Shown in pieces: positions 1 to 5,963 of a stretch of DNA of 6,319 bases. The notes beneath the pieces are model-generated. The model did not search any database. It saw only the letters and a list, made by a program, of their open reading frames with translations, and was not told where the DNA came from. Location: positions 1-6,319 of the forward strand of contig DXMX01000086.1 in the NCBI GenBank assembly GCA_019413955.1, given 5' to 3'. The translations under genes were made by a program, and so were the position numbers. This stretch comes from Collinsella sp. Its GTDB lineage: Bacteria; Actinomycetota; Coriobacteriia; Coriobacteriales; Coriobacteriaceae. Numbering within the stretch: the first letter of the stretch is position 1; the number at the start of each line of letters is the position of its first letter.

Positions 1-465
1 GAACACCGGGATGCGGCGCTTGCGCGCTTCGTCCATCAGACCCTCACGGCGTAGCTTTTCGGCCAGTTGCGCCACTTGTTGACGCAGCAGACCCTCCCCC
101 GCCAGCGAAAACGAGCGAGCGACAAAGCTCATGCGGCCCGTAGCCTTATAGAGATTGAAGCTGCCCTTAAAGCTCACCTGCATACCGTCGCGCAGATCGA
201 ACGTGCGCTTGAGATAGGCACCCTTCCAAATGATGCAGTCAACGGCGGCCGAATCGTCCTTGATCTGGAAATAGCAGTGGCCGCTTCGGGCGTTAGGACC
301 ACGAAAACCCGTGACCTCGCCCAAGACGCTCAGCTGCGGAATGGCATCGAGCGCACCGGCGGCGATCTCCACCGCCTGGCTCACGCTGAGCTCCTTGCGC
401 TCTTGCTCGTCCGAACCGTCGAACTCGGCGGAAACGGCATTACCGGTTAGGTTCCAGCCTGCCAC
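1..465 (-). CDS. xseA: Exonuclease VII large subunit, N-terminal part (cut by window edge)
   Basis: This is the catalytic large subunit of exonuclease VII, which together with XseB degrades single-stranded DNA to oligonucleotides in the cytoplasm. Only the first 155 residues are present, with no stop before the left edge. They form the N-terminal OB-fold nucleic-acid-binding domain (about residues 25-125). Family hallmarks are visible: LSVLGEVTGFRG (45-56), SGHCYFQIKDD (61-71), the DGMQV/KGSFNLY block (93-106), and AGEG followed by KLRREGLMDEARKR (122-150), which matches the conserved linker before the catalytic domain. The start is GTG at 465-463, chosen because GAAAGGAGG (478-470) lies 4 nt upstream and the homology begins shortly after. 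The first 25 residues are acidic and not conserved. The gene lies 115 bp downstream of the metallopeptidase gene on the same strand. xseB would be expected beyond the left edge, but that is inference. Confidence 0.93.
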   Translation of the reverse strand, partial: MAGWNLTGNAVSAEFDGSDEQERKELSVSQAVEIAAGALDAIPQLSVLGEVTGFRGPNARSGHCYFQIKDDSAAVDCIIWKGAYLKRTFDLRDGMQVSFKGSFNLYKATGRMSFVARSFSLAGEGLLRQQVAQLAEKLRREGLMDEARKRRIPVF

Positions 466-534
466 GCAGCCTCCTTTCGTTATCGAGCACAGAGGCTCCG
501 GCCCCGTGCGAAATTAAGTCCAACACATAGTACA

Positions 535-564
535 GCGCCGCGAGGACACGAATCCCCGCGGCGC
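535..564 (-). terminator. GC-rich hairpin between metallopeptidase and xseA, possible terminator
   Basis: Read on the minus strand, 564-553 pairs with 546-535 as a 12-bp stem with one G-U pair and a 6-nt loop. It lies 17 bases beyond the metallopeptidase stop and upstream of xseA. No U-tract follows in that direction (TGTACTATG), so efficient intrinsic termination is doubtful. It may instead be an mRNA-stabilising hairpin or a partial terminator. Confidence 0.45.
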
Positions 565-580
565 CTGCCTGTCCCATTTG

Positions 581-1285
581 TTATCGGTTGGAGTTTCTGT
601 TGTAGCGAGCCATAAGGTAGAGCAACTGAATGATCGAAGTGAGCGCTGCAGCCACATAGGTAAGCGCGGCTGCCGTCAGTACCTTCTTGGCGCCGTTGAC
701 CTGCTTGGAGCTCATGCCCGACTGCTCGATGTACGCCACAGCACGTCGGCTGACGTCAATCTCGACAGGCAACGTAACGAGTTGGAACAGCACACTAAAC
801 GAGAAGAAAATCAACGCGAGGGTCGTGAGCCCGGCAATGTTCATAAACAGGCCCAAGAGTAACACGATGGTCCAGGTGTTCTGGGTAAAGTTGACGACCG
901 GCACGAGGGCGGTACGCACTTTCATCATGGCATAGCCGCTTTGACGCTGGGCGGCATGGCCCGCCTCGTGGCAGGCGACGGCAACGCTTGCGACCGAACC
1001 GCCCGAACGGTTGGCATCCGACAGATACAGGTTGTTGTCCTGCGGGTTGTAATGGTCGGTGAGCTCGCCAGCGACACCCTTGATACCCACGGCGCTACAA
1101 CCGTTGGCATCGAGCATGCGGCGAGCGACTGTGGCACCCGTATCGCCGTCCGAGCGAACCTTGGACCAGGTTTTGTACGTCGAGTTGATATAGTTCTGTG
1201 CGGCAAGGCCAAGCACCGTGCAGACAAGAACAACCAGCAGGTACAGCGGGTCGATGCCAAAGCCGTATCCATAGTAATAAGGCAT
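581..1285 (-). CDS. YugP-type membrane zinc metallopeptidase
   Basis: This 234-residue membrane protein belongs to the YugP / neutral zinc metallopeptidase family (Pfam Zn_peptidase_2). Family members are predicted integral membrane zinc proteases whose substrates are largely unknown. A Tyr/Gly-rich N-terminus (MPYYYGYGFG) leads into a membrane segment at about 12-30. The zinc-binding HExxH motif is HEAGH at 106-110, followed by AAQ. Further hydrophobic segments lie at about 137-175 and 203-225. The conserved LPVEIDVSRRA block (172-182) supplies Glu175, a plausible third zinc ligand by analogy with the family. The length is normal for the family. The start is supported by GGAGG at 1297-1293, 7 nt upstream of ATG. 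The gene sits 64 bp downstream of rnd on the same strand, and I saw no terminator between them, so they may be cotranscribed. The family assignment is secure; the physiological role is not known. Confidence 0.93.
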   Translation of the reverse strand: MPYYYGYGFGIDPLYLLVVLVCTVLGLAAQNYINSTYKTWSKVRSDGDTGATVARRMLDANGCSAVGIKGVAGELTDHYNPQDNNLYLSDANRSGGSVASVAVACHEAGHAAQRQSGYAMMKVRTALVPVVNFTQNTWTIVLLLGLFMNIAGLTTLALIFFSFSVLFQLVTLPVEIDVSRRAVAYIEQSGMSSKQVNGAKKVLTAAALTYVAAALTSIIQLLYLMARYNRNSNR

Positions 1286-1349
1286 GCGAATTCCTCCGAG
1301 TCGAGTTACACGTTGGAGGCATTTTACCCACTCAACCGGCTAGGCTTCC

Positions 1350-2483
1350 CTACAGGAGCTCGATTTTGCCGTCCTTCACCGTCAACCCCATATTGCCGGA
1401 AAGCAGATCGTCCAGGCGCGAGCCCACAAGCTCAAAGCGCCAACCTTCGCGCAGGCGGCTCTGCTCGGGATGCTCAATGTAGTCGGCCAGGTCATCGCGC
1501 GAGGCAATGACCGAGGTCGCAACACCTGAGCGCTCGGCAACCAGGCGGATAAGCGCATACATAAGGTCAGTCACGCTCTCCAGCTCCGGCGAAATCTGAC
1601 GATGTCCGCGCACCAAGAGCGGCAGGCGATCGTGCGGACAGCTCGCACCGCGCTTGATGGCCATGAGTGCGCCGTCCACGTCGCGCTCCCCCAGCTGGTC
1701 GGTACCGCGGATGCTGCGGAACTCCTCAACACGCACAGGATTGCGCTTAACGAGCGCAAGCAGCGTGTCGTCGGACATGACCCACTTGCGCGGGATGTTA
1801 CGGCGCTCGGCGCGGTCCTCACGCCAGGCGGCGAGCTCGCGCGCGATGCCCAACTGGTGACGGCTGCACGAATTGATGCGTTTGACCTTGCGGAACGCCT
1901 CGTGTCGATCGGCGCGATAGTGCGACTCGTCAGCCAGCGGGCGCAGCTCGTCGAGCACCCAGTCCACACGGCCCAGCTCGCGCAGGCGGCTCATCATCTC
2001 GGTATAGGCGACGATCAGGTACTTGACGTCATCGATCGCATACTCAACCTGCTTATCGGTCAGCGGGCGGCGCGACCAGTCGGTCAGTGACTCGGTCTTG
2101 GGCAGCGATACGCCGCAGAACGTCTGAACAAGCGCGCCATACGAAATCTGCTGGCGCTCGCCCAAAAAGGCGGCGGCGACCTGCGTATCGAAAATCGGTC
2201 GTGGCAGCACGCCCACAGTATGGAGCATGACCTCCATATCCTGCGAGCACGCGTGGAAGACCTTGGTCACGCTCTCGTCGGCCATAAGCTCGGCCAGCGG
2301 CGATAGGTCGTCGATTACCAGAGGATCGACCGCGACGCTCTCGGCAGGGGTGGCAATCTGAACCAAGCACAGACGCGGATGGAACGTGCGCTCGCGCAAA
2401 AACTCGGTATCGACGGCAATCGCGTCGAACTCACGGGCGCGCTGGCAAAAGTCGAGTAGAGCCTGATGTGTGGAAATGTACAT
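1350..2483 (-). CDS. rnd: Ribonuclease D
   Basis: This is a DEDD-family 3'-to-5' exoribonuclease that matures the 3' ends of tRNA and other stable RNAs in the cytoplasm. The protein has 377 residues, the usual length. The exonuclease domain covers about 1-170. Exo I is DTEF with D25 and E27, in a block LRERTFHPRLCLVQIAT that is strongly RNase D-like. Exo II is HACSQDMEVM with D82. Exo III is YAIDD with Y148 and D152. An HRDC domain follows at about 206-285, with a second HRDC-like helical region to the C-terminus. The start chosen is ATG at 2483-2481 (MYISTHQALL), where RNase D homology normally begins. An in-frame ATG 36 bases upstream (2519) would add 12 unconserved residues and has no ribosome binding site. 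The chosen start also has only a weak GGG element in front of it. The gene is divergent from the lipid kinase gene across a 98-bp gap and leads a minus-strand series with the metallopeptidase and xseA genes. Confidence 0.95.
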   Translation of the reverse strand: MYISTHQALLDFCQRAREFDAIAVDTEFLRERTFHPRLCLVQIATPAESVAVDPLVIDDLSPLAELMADESVTKVFHACSQDMEVMLHTVGVLPRPIFDTQVAAAFLGERQQISYGALVQTFCGVSLPKTESLTDWSRRPLTDKQVEYAIDDVKYLIVAYTEMMSRLRELGRVDWVLDELRPLADESHYRADRHEAFRKVKRINSCSRHQLGIARELAAWREDRAERRNIPRKWVMSDDTLLALVKRNPVRVEEFRSIRGTDQLGERDVDGALMAIKRGASCPHDRLPLLVRGHRQISPELESVTDLMYALIRLVAERSGVATSVIASRDDLADYIEHPEQSRLREGWRFELVGSRLDDLLSGNMGLTVKDGKIELL

Positions 2484-2545
2484 ATCAACCCATCGAATAA
2501 GGTTAGGCCCGAAAAACACGGGTAGGATATCGGCATTGCCTTACA

Positions 2546-2553
2546 ACTATACT
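2546..2553. promoter_or_regulatory. Overlapping divergent -10-like boxes between rnd and lipid kinase genes
   Basis: The 8-mer ACTATACT contains TATACT on the plus strand (2548-2553) and TATAGT on the minus strand (2551-2546), each matching the -10 consensus at 5 of 6 positions. The plus-strand box would start RNA near 2560, 22 bases before the kinase ATG. The minus-strand box has a weak -35 candidate (TTCCCG, 2574-2569, 17-bp spacer) and would start RNA near 2539, ahead of rnd. No convincing plus-strand -35 is visible. Confidence 0.35.
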
Positions 2554-2581
2554 CGGTTAGTCACAGAACGGGAACGTAAGT

Positions 2582-3499
2582 ATGCGCTGCCTTATCATCC
2601 ACAACCCGGCATCGGGCCCCAGCTCAGATGAAATCTACGCATTCACGCACGCCCTCGCGCAGGGCGGCGACGAGGTCGTGATGCGTTTTATCGGCGATGG
2701 CATGGAGCCCGAGGATGCCGTGGCAGACGTGCGCGAGTTTGATCGCGTGGTCGTTTCGGGCGGCGACGGCACCGTCTCCAACGTGCTCGACCAGATGCGC
2801 GGGTGCGGTGTCCCCACGCTCGTCTTCCCCTCCGGCACAGCCTGCCTGTTCTTCAACAACATCGGCAATGCCCCCGAGGCAGCGGCGCTCGCCAAGGCCT
2901 GCCGTGCCGGTCGCACGGTCAAAGTCGACATGGGTGAGCTCTTTTGGCTCGACGAGAACGGCAACGAGAAGCGCCACGGCTTTATCATCATCGCCGGCTC
3001 GGGCTTCGACGCCGAGATCATGATGAAGGCCGCCCCCACCAAAAACGACATCGGCGAGATCGCCTACTTCCTCTCCGCGCTCGCCACGCCCAATCCCACG
3101 GTGGCGCACTTTACGATTGAGCATGACGGCATTGTCGAGGAGCTCGACGGCATCTGCTGCATGGCCGGCAACACCTCGGTCATCCAAAACGACATCAACC
3201 TGTTCCCCGACTGCCGTATGAACGATGGCATGGTCGACATTGCGGTCATCGAACCCGTGCGCACCGTGCAGCTGCTGCCTACCGTGATCACCGCCGCACT
3301 CGACCCCGCCGGCAAGGTACTCGGGCGCCCGCAGTTCAAGATCATCCAGACCAAGGAAGCCAAGATCACCTGCACCCCGTCGCTGGGCATGCAGTTCGAT
3401 GGCGAGATTATCTCCAGCAATTCGGGCGTCTTTGGAGCCCGCGCGCTTCCACAATGCCTCGACCTCATCGTCGACGAATTCTCCCCGCTCGGAAAATAG
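2582..3499 (+). CDS. YegS/DagK-type diacylglycerol (lipid) kinase
   Basis: This 305-residue protein belongs to the diacylglycerol kinase catalytic-domain family (LCB5/YegS/DgkB type), soluble enzymes that phosphorylate a lipid hydroxyl with ATP at the membrane surface. The nucleotide-binding N-terminal lobe shows NPASG (8-12), SGGDGT (59-64) and PSGTACLF (83-90). The C-terminal beta-sandwich lobe shows GSGFDAEIM (139-147), MNDGMVDIAVI (213-223) and the catalytic-type FDGE (272-275). The length is typical. In the third block, related enzymes usually read GTxN, whereas here the Asn position is Cys88. The ATG at 2582 is preceded by only a weak GGGAA element, but homology begins at MRCLIIHNPASG, so the start is sound. 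A micro-protein gene follows with its Shine-Dalgarno overlapping this stop codon. The exact lipid substrate (diacylglycerol, phosphatidylglycerol or other) cannot be read from sequence. Confidence 0.92.
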   Translation: MRCLIIHNPASGPSSDEIYAFTHALAQGGDEVVMRFIGDGMEPEDAVADVREFDRVVVSGGDGTVSNVLDQMRGCGVPTLVFPSGTACLFFNNIGNAPEAAALAKACRAGRTVKVDMGELFWLDENGNEKRHGFIIIAGSGFDAEIMMKAAPTKNDIGEIAYFLSALATPNPTVAHFTIEHDGIVEELDGICCMAGNTSVIQNDINLFPDCRMNDGMVDIAVIEPVRTVQLLPTVITAALDPAGKVLGRPQFKIIQTKEAKITCTPSLGMQFDGEIISSNSGVFGARALPQCLDLIVDEFSPLGK

Positions 3500-3508
3500 G
3501 AGGACCCT

Positions 3509-3601
3509 ATGAACGACAATCCCCTGCTCGGCTTTATCATCATCGTTTTGGCCATGCTCGTCGGCTATGCGATCAACGTGATTCACCGCCGGAAGAAGTA
3601 A
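3509..3601 (+). CDS. 30-residue single-pass membrane micro-protein
   Basis: This small ORF starts 9 bases after the lipid kinase stop. Its Shine-Dalgarno is a perfect AGGAGG (3498-3503) overlapping the kinase TAG stop (3497-3499), 5 nt before the ATG, an arrangement typical of translational coupling. The peptide has a short polar N-terminus (MNDNPLL), one hydrophobic helix at about residues 6-25 (GFIIIVLAMLVGYAINVI), and a basic C-terminus HRRKK, which predicts an inner-membrane helix with the C-terminus in the cytoplasm. It ends at TAA 37 bases before a strong terminator, so it is the last gene of the unit. No family is recognised. Its location suggests a partner or membrane tether for the lipid kinase, but that is inference. 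The ribosome binding site is much stronger than that of the kinase itself. Confidence 0.72.
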   Translation: MNDNPLLGFIIIVLAMLVGYAINVIHRRKK

Positions 3602-3637
3602 TTCCACATTGGTATGATATTCATCCAATTATCGTCT

Positions 3638-3680
3638 CCCCTGCTGTTTATGCATTTGCCAAACAGCAGGGGATTTTCAT
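3638..3680 (+). terminator. Rho-independent terminator closing the lipid kinase unit
   Basis: A perfect 12-bp stem (CCCCTGCTGTTT at 3638-3649 with AAACAGCAGGGG at 3661-3672) encloses an 11-nt loop and is followed by ATTTTCATTT. It lies 37 bases after the micro-protein stop, in the right direction to end the kinase and micro-protein transcript. Confidence 0.88.
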
Positions 3681-3722
3681 TTCAGGCATTCCCAGCTACT
3701 TTATTCGGCTACAGTAATTACA

Positions 3723-3735
3723 GGGCGTCTTTATT
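3723..3735 (+). repeat. 13-bp direct repeat, copy 1 (GGGCGTCTTTATT)
   Basis: This copy is identical to the 13-mer at 3847-3859, with starts 124 bp apart. Both copies lie in the dipeptidase upstream region and each has a TAAT a few bases in front. This could be a paired regulator site, but no regulator is identified. Confidence 0.5.
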
Positions 3736-3762
3736 AAAGTAAAGCTACAAACTGAGTACAAT
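3734..3762 (+). promoter_or_regulatory. Weak promoter candidate for the dipeptidase gene
   Basis: TTAAAG (3734-3739) and TACAAT (3757-3762) are separated by 17 bp. The -10 matches 5 of 6 consensus positions and the -35 only 3 of 6. It would give a 5' leader of about 140 nt that includes repeat copy 2 and the GNRA hairpin. Confidence 0.3.
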
Positions 3763-3846
3763 TAACCGCTCGTCGCATATTTCATTACGCTTATCGAGTA
3801 AGTTTCTTTCATAGATGAATATTGTTTCCAGTTCGTTACGCTAATG

Positions 3847-3859
3847 GGGCGTCTTTATT
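3847..3859 (+). repeat. 13-bp direct repeat, copy 2 (GGGCGTCTTTATT)
   Basis: This is the second identical copy of the 13-mer at 3723-3735. It lies 5 bp upstream of the GNRA-capped hairpin and about 50 bp before the dipeptidase start codon. Confidence 0.5.
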
Positions 3860-3864
3860 GGCTG

Positions 3865-3888
3865 AAGCCCTCTGGCGACAGAGGGCTT
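3865..3888 (+). promoter_or_regulatory. GNRA-capped hairpin in the dipeptidase 5' leader
   Basis: A perfect 10-bp stem (AAGCCCTCTG with CAGAGGGCTT) is closed by a GCGA tetraloop. It ends 9 bases before the GGGAGGG Shine-Dalgarno. Only TTTC follows, so it is not a convincing terminator. An mRNA-stabilising or translation-modulating role is possible. It does not match any riboswitch class I can recognise. Confidence 0.5.
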
Positions 3889-3907
3889 TCGCACGCTGGG
3901 AGGGAAA

Positions 3908-5884
3908 ATGAGGAAAACTCACCCCGTCAACGCGCTCAAGAAGCTAGGCATAGGCCTCGCCTTTGGAGCTGCAACCATCATGTCCATGCCGACGTCTGCG
4001 CTCGCCTGCACGCAGATGTACATGGGCAAGAACCTTACGGCCGACGGTAACACGTACTATGGCCGCACCGAGGACATTGGCACTCGTTACCTCAAACACT
4101 ATGGCATCGAGCCCTCTTATGGCCCTGGTCATACCTACAGCTCGGACGAGTCCGGATTCTCCTACACCTCGACCAAGACTACGTATCGTTACAGCTACGT
4201 GCGTGACCATCCTGCTGAGTGGAACGGACGCTGGGATGCCTACTCCGAGGCCGGCATCAATGAGAAGGGCGTCTCCTGCTCCGCAACACTGAGCACCTCC
4301 TACAACGACGATGCCAAGGCAGCGGATCCCACGACCAAGCATGCCCACAAAGCAAATCCCGAGGTCAAAAATACCGGCATCGGCGAGTACAGCTACGCGG
4401 GCGTCATCTTGGGCGAGAGCGCAACGGCCCGCGAGGGCGTCGAGCTTATCGGCAGTCTGATTGACGAGCAGGGCGTCTGCTCCAACGACCAGATTGTCAT
4501 CGCCGACAACACCGAGACTTGGCTGTTCGCCGCGCTTTCCGGCCACCAGTGGATCGCTATGAAGCTGACCGACGACGTCGCTTCGGTCAACCCCAACATT
4601 AGTAACCTCAATTTCCAGGTCAATCTTGACGATCCTGAGAACTGCCTCCACTCTGAGGGGATCAAGACTATGCCCGAAGAGAAGGGCTTCGCCAAGTACT
4701 TTGAAGACGGACAGTTCGATGTTGCCCAGACCTACGGTGCATCTATCAACAATACGGGCATGGGCTCTTGGGCGCGTTATATCCAGGGCCGCGACTACTT
4801 TATGGCTCCGCTGACCGAGGGCACCGACTACGAGATCGTCAAGGACAAGGACAAGAATGACGTCACGCTCGGTGCTATGGTTCATGAGATGCAGCCGCTG
4901 TTCTTCCAGCCCAGCAAGTCCGACTGGAACACGTTTGAGCTGATTCGCGCCTTCGGCAACCGCGGTGAAAAAGTCCCCGGCCTTAATGCCAATACTGACG
5001 GTGTCAGCAGCATCGGTTCCGACCGCAACGCCGAGGCCAACCTCTTCCAGATTCGAAAGGGCTATGACCCCGAGGTTGCAACCATCCAGTGGGAGATGCT
5101 CTCCTGCGCCGAGTTCTCCGTCGCTATCCCGCTATACTCCGCTCTGATGACCGAAGTCAGCCCCTACTTCAGCGACCAGACCGTTGATTATGGTCACTGC
5201 AGCGAGACGGACATCGTGAACAACGAGGAGCCCGAGAACTCCATTAACTACGTCCTGATGGACATCAACTCGCTTTGCTTCGCGAACCGCGCACAATTCG
5301 CCACCAGCGTCCGCACCTACCTCGATGCGCTCCAGAACGAGCTCATCGAGCAGAACAAGGAAGTCGACACCGCCATGCTGGCCAAGACGACCACCGAGGG
5401 CCGCACTGCCCTGGCCAACAAGGCCGGCAAGGCTGCTACCGAGAACACCTACAAGAAGTGCAAGGCACTGCTCCAGGAGATGCGCGCCTATCAGAAGGCC
5501 GAAAACTTCGACCAGCCCTTCACCCCGAGCGACCTGGACACCGAGACCAACGGCCTCAAGGTGTCCATCACCTACGCCAAAGACGCTCTTGCCACCGACC
5601 CGGTAACCCCGGATCAGCCTGGCACTCCCGAGCAGCCTGGTACTCCTGAGCAGCCCGGTACCCCCGAGCAGCCCGCTAAGCCCGAGCAGCCCACCACCAA
5701 GCCCGAGAAGCCTGGAAAGTCGGACACCACGACCACGGTAACCACCAACAAGACGAACACCAAGGGCGGCCTGCCCACCACTGGCGATCGTTTTGATGGC
5801 CGCGTGGTGGCTGCATTCGCCATCGCTGGCGTTGCCGTCATCTCCGCGGGCGGTTACTTCCTCTACCGTCGCAATAAGGAGTAA
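3908..5884 (+). CDS. Secreted, LPxTG-anchored C69-family dipeptidase
   Basis: This 658-residue protein combines a peptidase C69 (PepD-like, N-terminal nucleophile hydrolase) domain with a Gram-positive cell-wall anchor. A signal peptide covers about 1-33: a KTHPVNALKK basic region, a hydrophobic core, then SALA before Cys34. Cleavage there would expose Cys34 as the N-terminal catalytic nucleophile. CTQMYMGKNLTADGNTYYGR continues as in PepD, with R53 and D56 in the R-x-x-D spacing of the wider Ntn family. Other family-like blocks are GINEKGV (116-122), GVILGESATAREGVELI, IADNTETWLF and GHQWIAMKLTDD. The enzymatic part runs to about 550. Then come a Pro-rich PEQPGT repeat stalk (568-604), a Thr-rich spacer, LPTTG (622-626), a membrane helix (about 633-652) and RRNKE. 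This is the usual sortase substrate layout. It likely hydrolyses dipeptides outside the cell. The start is supported by GGGAGGG (3898-3904). It is flanked by terminators and is probably monocistronic. Confidence 0.92.
   Translation: MRKTHPVNALKKLGIGLAFGAATIMSMPTSALACTQMYMGKNLTADGNTYYGRTEDIGTRYLKHYGIEPSYGPGHTYSSDESGFSYTSTKTTYRYSYVRDHPAEWNGRWDAYSEAGINEKGVSCSATLSTSYNDDAKAADPTTKHAHKANPEVKNTGIGEYSYAGVILGESATAREGVELIGSLIDEQGVCSNDQIVIADNTETWLFAALSGHQWIAMKLTDDVASVNPNISNLNFQVNLDDPENCLHSEGIKTMPEEKGFAKYFEDGQFDVAQTYGASINNTGMGSWARYIQGRDYFMAPLTEGTDYEIVKDKDKNDVTLGAMVHEMQPLFFQPSKSDWNTFELIRAFGNRGEKVPGLNANTDGVSSIGSDRNAEANLFQIRKGYDPEVATIQWEMLSCAEFSVAIPLYSALMTEVSPYFSDQTVDYGHCSETDIVNNEEPENSINYVLMDINSLCFANRAQFATSVRTYLDALQNELIEQNKEVDTAMLAKTTTEGRTALANKAGKAATENTYKKCKALLQEMRAYQKAENFDQPFTPSDLDTETNGLKVSITYAKDALATDPVTPDQPGTPEQPGTPEQPGTPEQPAKPEQPTTKPEKPGKSDTTTTVTTNKTNTKGGLPTTGDRFDGRVVAAFAIAGVAVISAGGYFLYRRNKE
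5609..5698 (+). repeat. 18-bp tandem repeat coding PEQPGT-type stalk
   Basis: Five consecutive 18-bp units encode PDQPGT, PEQPGT, PEQPGT, PEQPAK and PEQPTT (residues 568-597), followed by KPEKPGK. The units differ mostly at third codon positions (for example CCT/CCC, GGC/GGT, ACT/ACC), while the middle three keep nearly the same protein. Such Pro-rich stalks span the cell wall in sortase-anchored proteins, and unit number may vary between strains. Confidence 0.8.
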
Positions 5885-5891
5885 CGTCTTA

Positions 5892-5943
5892 GCTGAGCGG
5901 GCAAGGCAGCAATGGCAGCCTCGCCCGCTTAGCCCGCTCTTTT
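5892..5943 (+). terminator. Intrinsic terminator after the dipeptidase gene
   Basis: GAGCGGGC (5895-5902) pairs with GCCCGCTC (5932-5939), followed directly by TTTT. A competing 11-bp pairing, with one G-U, joins 5892-5902 to 5923-5933. It starts 7 bases after the dipeptidase stop codon and separates that gene from the trp leader. Confidence 0.7.
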
Positions 5944-5947
5944 GACC

Positions 5948-5962
5948 GGCGGGAAACCCGCC
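5948..5962. repeat. Short perfect inverted repeat GGCGGG-AAA-CCCGCC
   Basis: A 6-bp perfect stem with a 3-nt spacer lies between the dipeptidase terminator and the trp promoter. It could be an operator half of a composite site or an accessory part of the terminator region. Confidence 0.4.
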
Positions 5963-5963
5963 T

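Larger units (their letters stand above)
3602..3907 (+). other. 306-bp intergenic region upstream of C69 dipeptidase gene
   Basis: I see no convincing gene here. From left to right it holds an intrinsic terminator (3638-3672), an AT-rich stretch with one copy of a 13-bp direct repeat and a weak promoter candidate, the second repeat copy, a GNRA-capped hairpin (3865-3888), and the GGGAGGG ribosome binding site of the dipeptidase gene (3898-3904). Short ATG-initiated frames inside it lack ribosome binding sites. Confidence 0.6.

Noticed and set aside
941..1510. 189-codon plus-strand frame opposite the metallopeptidase and rnd genes
   Set aside because: It spans the intergenic gap and parts of two well-supported minus-strand genes, with no motifs.
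2484..2519. Upstream in-frame start for ribonuclease D (ATG at 2519)
   Set aside because: It adds 12 residues not expected in the family, lacks a Shine-Dalgarno, and would lie close to the predicted transcription start.
3610..3618. Extended -10-like TGGTATGAT after the micro-protein gene
   Set aside because: It has no -35, and a terminator begins within about 20 bases of the predicted start, so it would make only a tiny RNA. Likely chance.
2624..3628. 334-codon open frame on the minus strand opposite the lipid kinase gene
   Set aside because: It is the antisense shadow of a GC-rich gene: the protein is a low-complexity mix of Val, Gly, Asp and His with no recognisable motif, and the plus-strand frame has clear kinase motifs.
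3815..3844. 9-codon frame (MNIVSSSLR) in the dipeptidase upstream region
   Set aside because: It has no ribosome binding site and no runs of regulatory codons that would suggest a leader peptide.
3844..4050. 68-codon frame starting ahead of and overlapping the dipeptidase start
   Set aside because: Its start lacks a Shine-Dalgarno and its sequence is an out-of-frame reading of the hairpin leader and signal-peptide codons.
3944..4885. 313-codon open frame on the minus strand inside the dipeptidase gene
   Set aside because: It is antisense to a frame with a signal peptide and C69 motifs, has no family resemblance, and is explained by codon bias.
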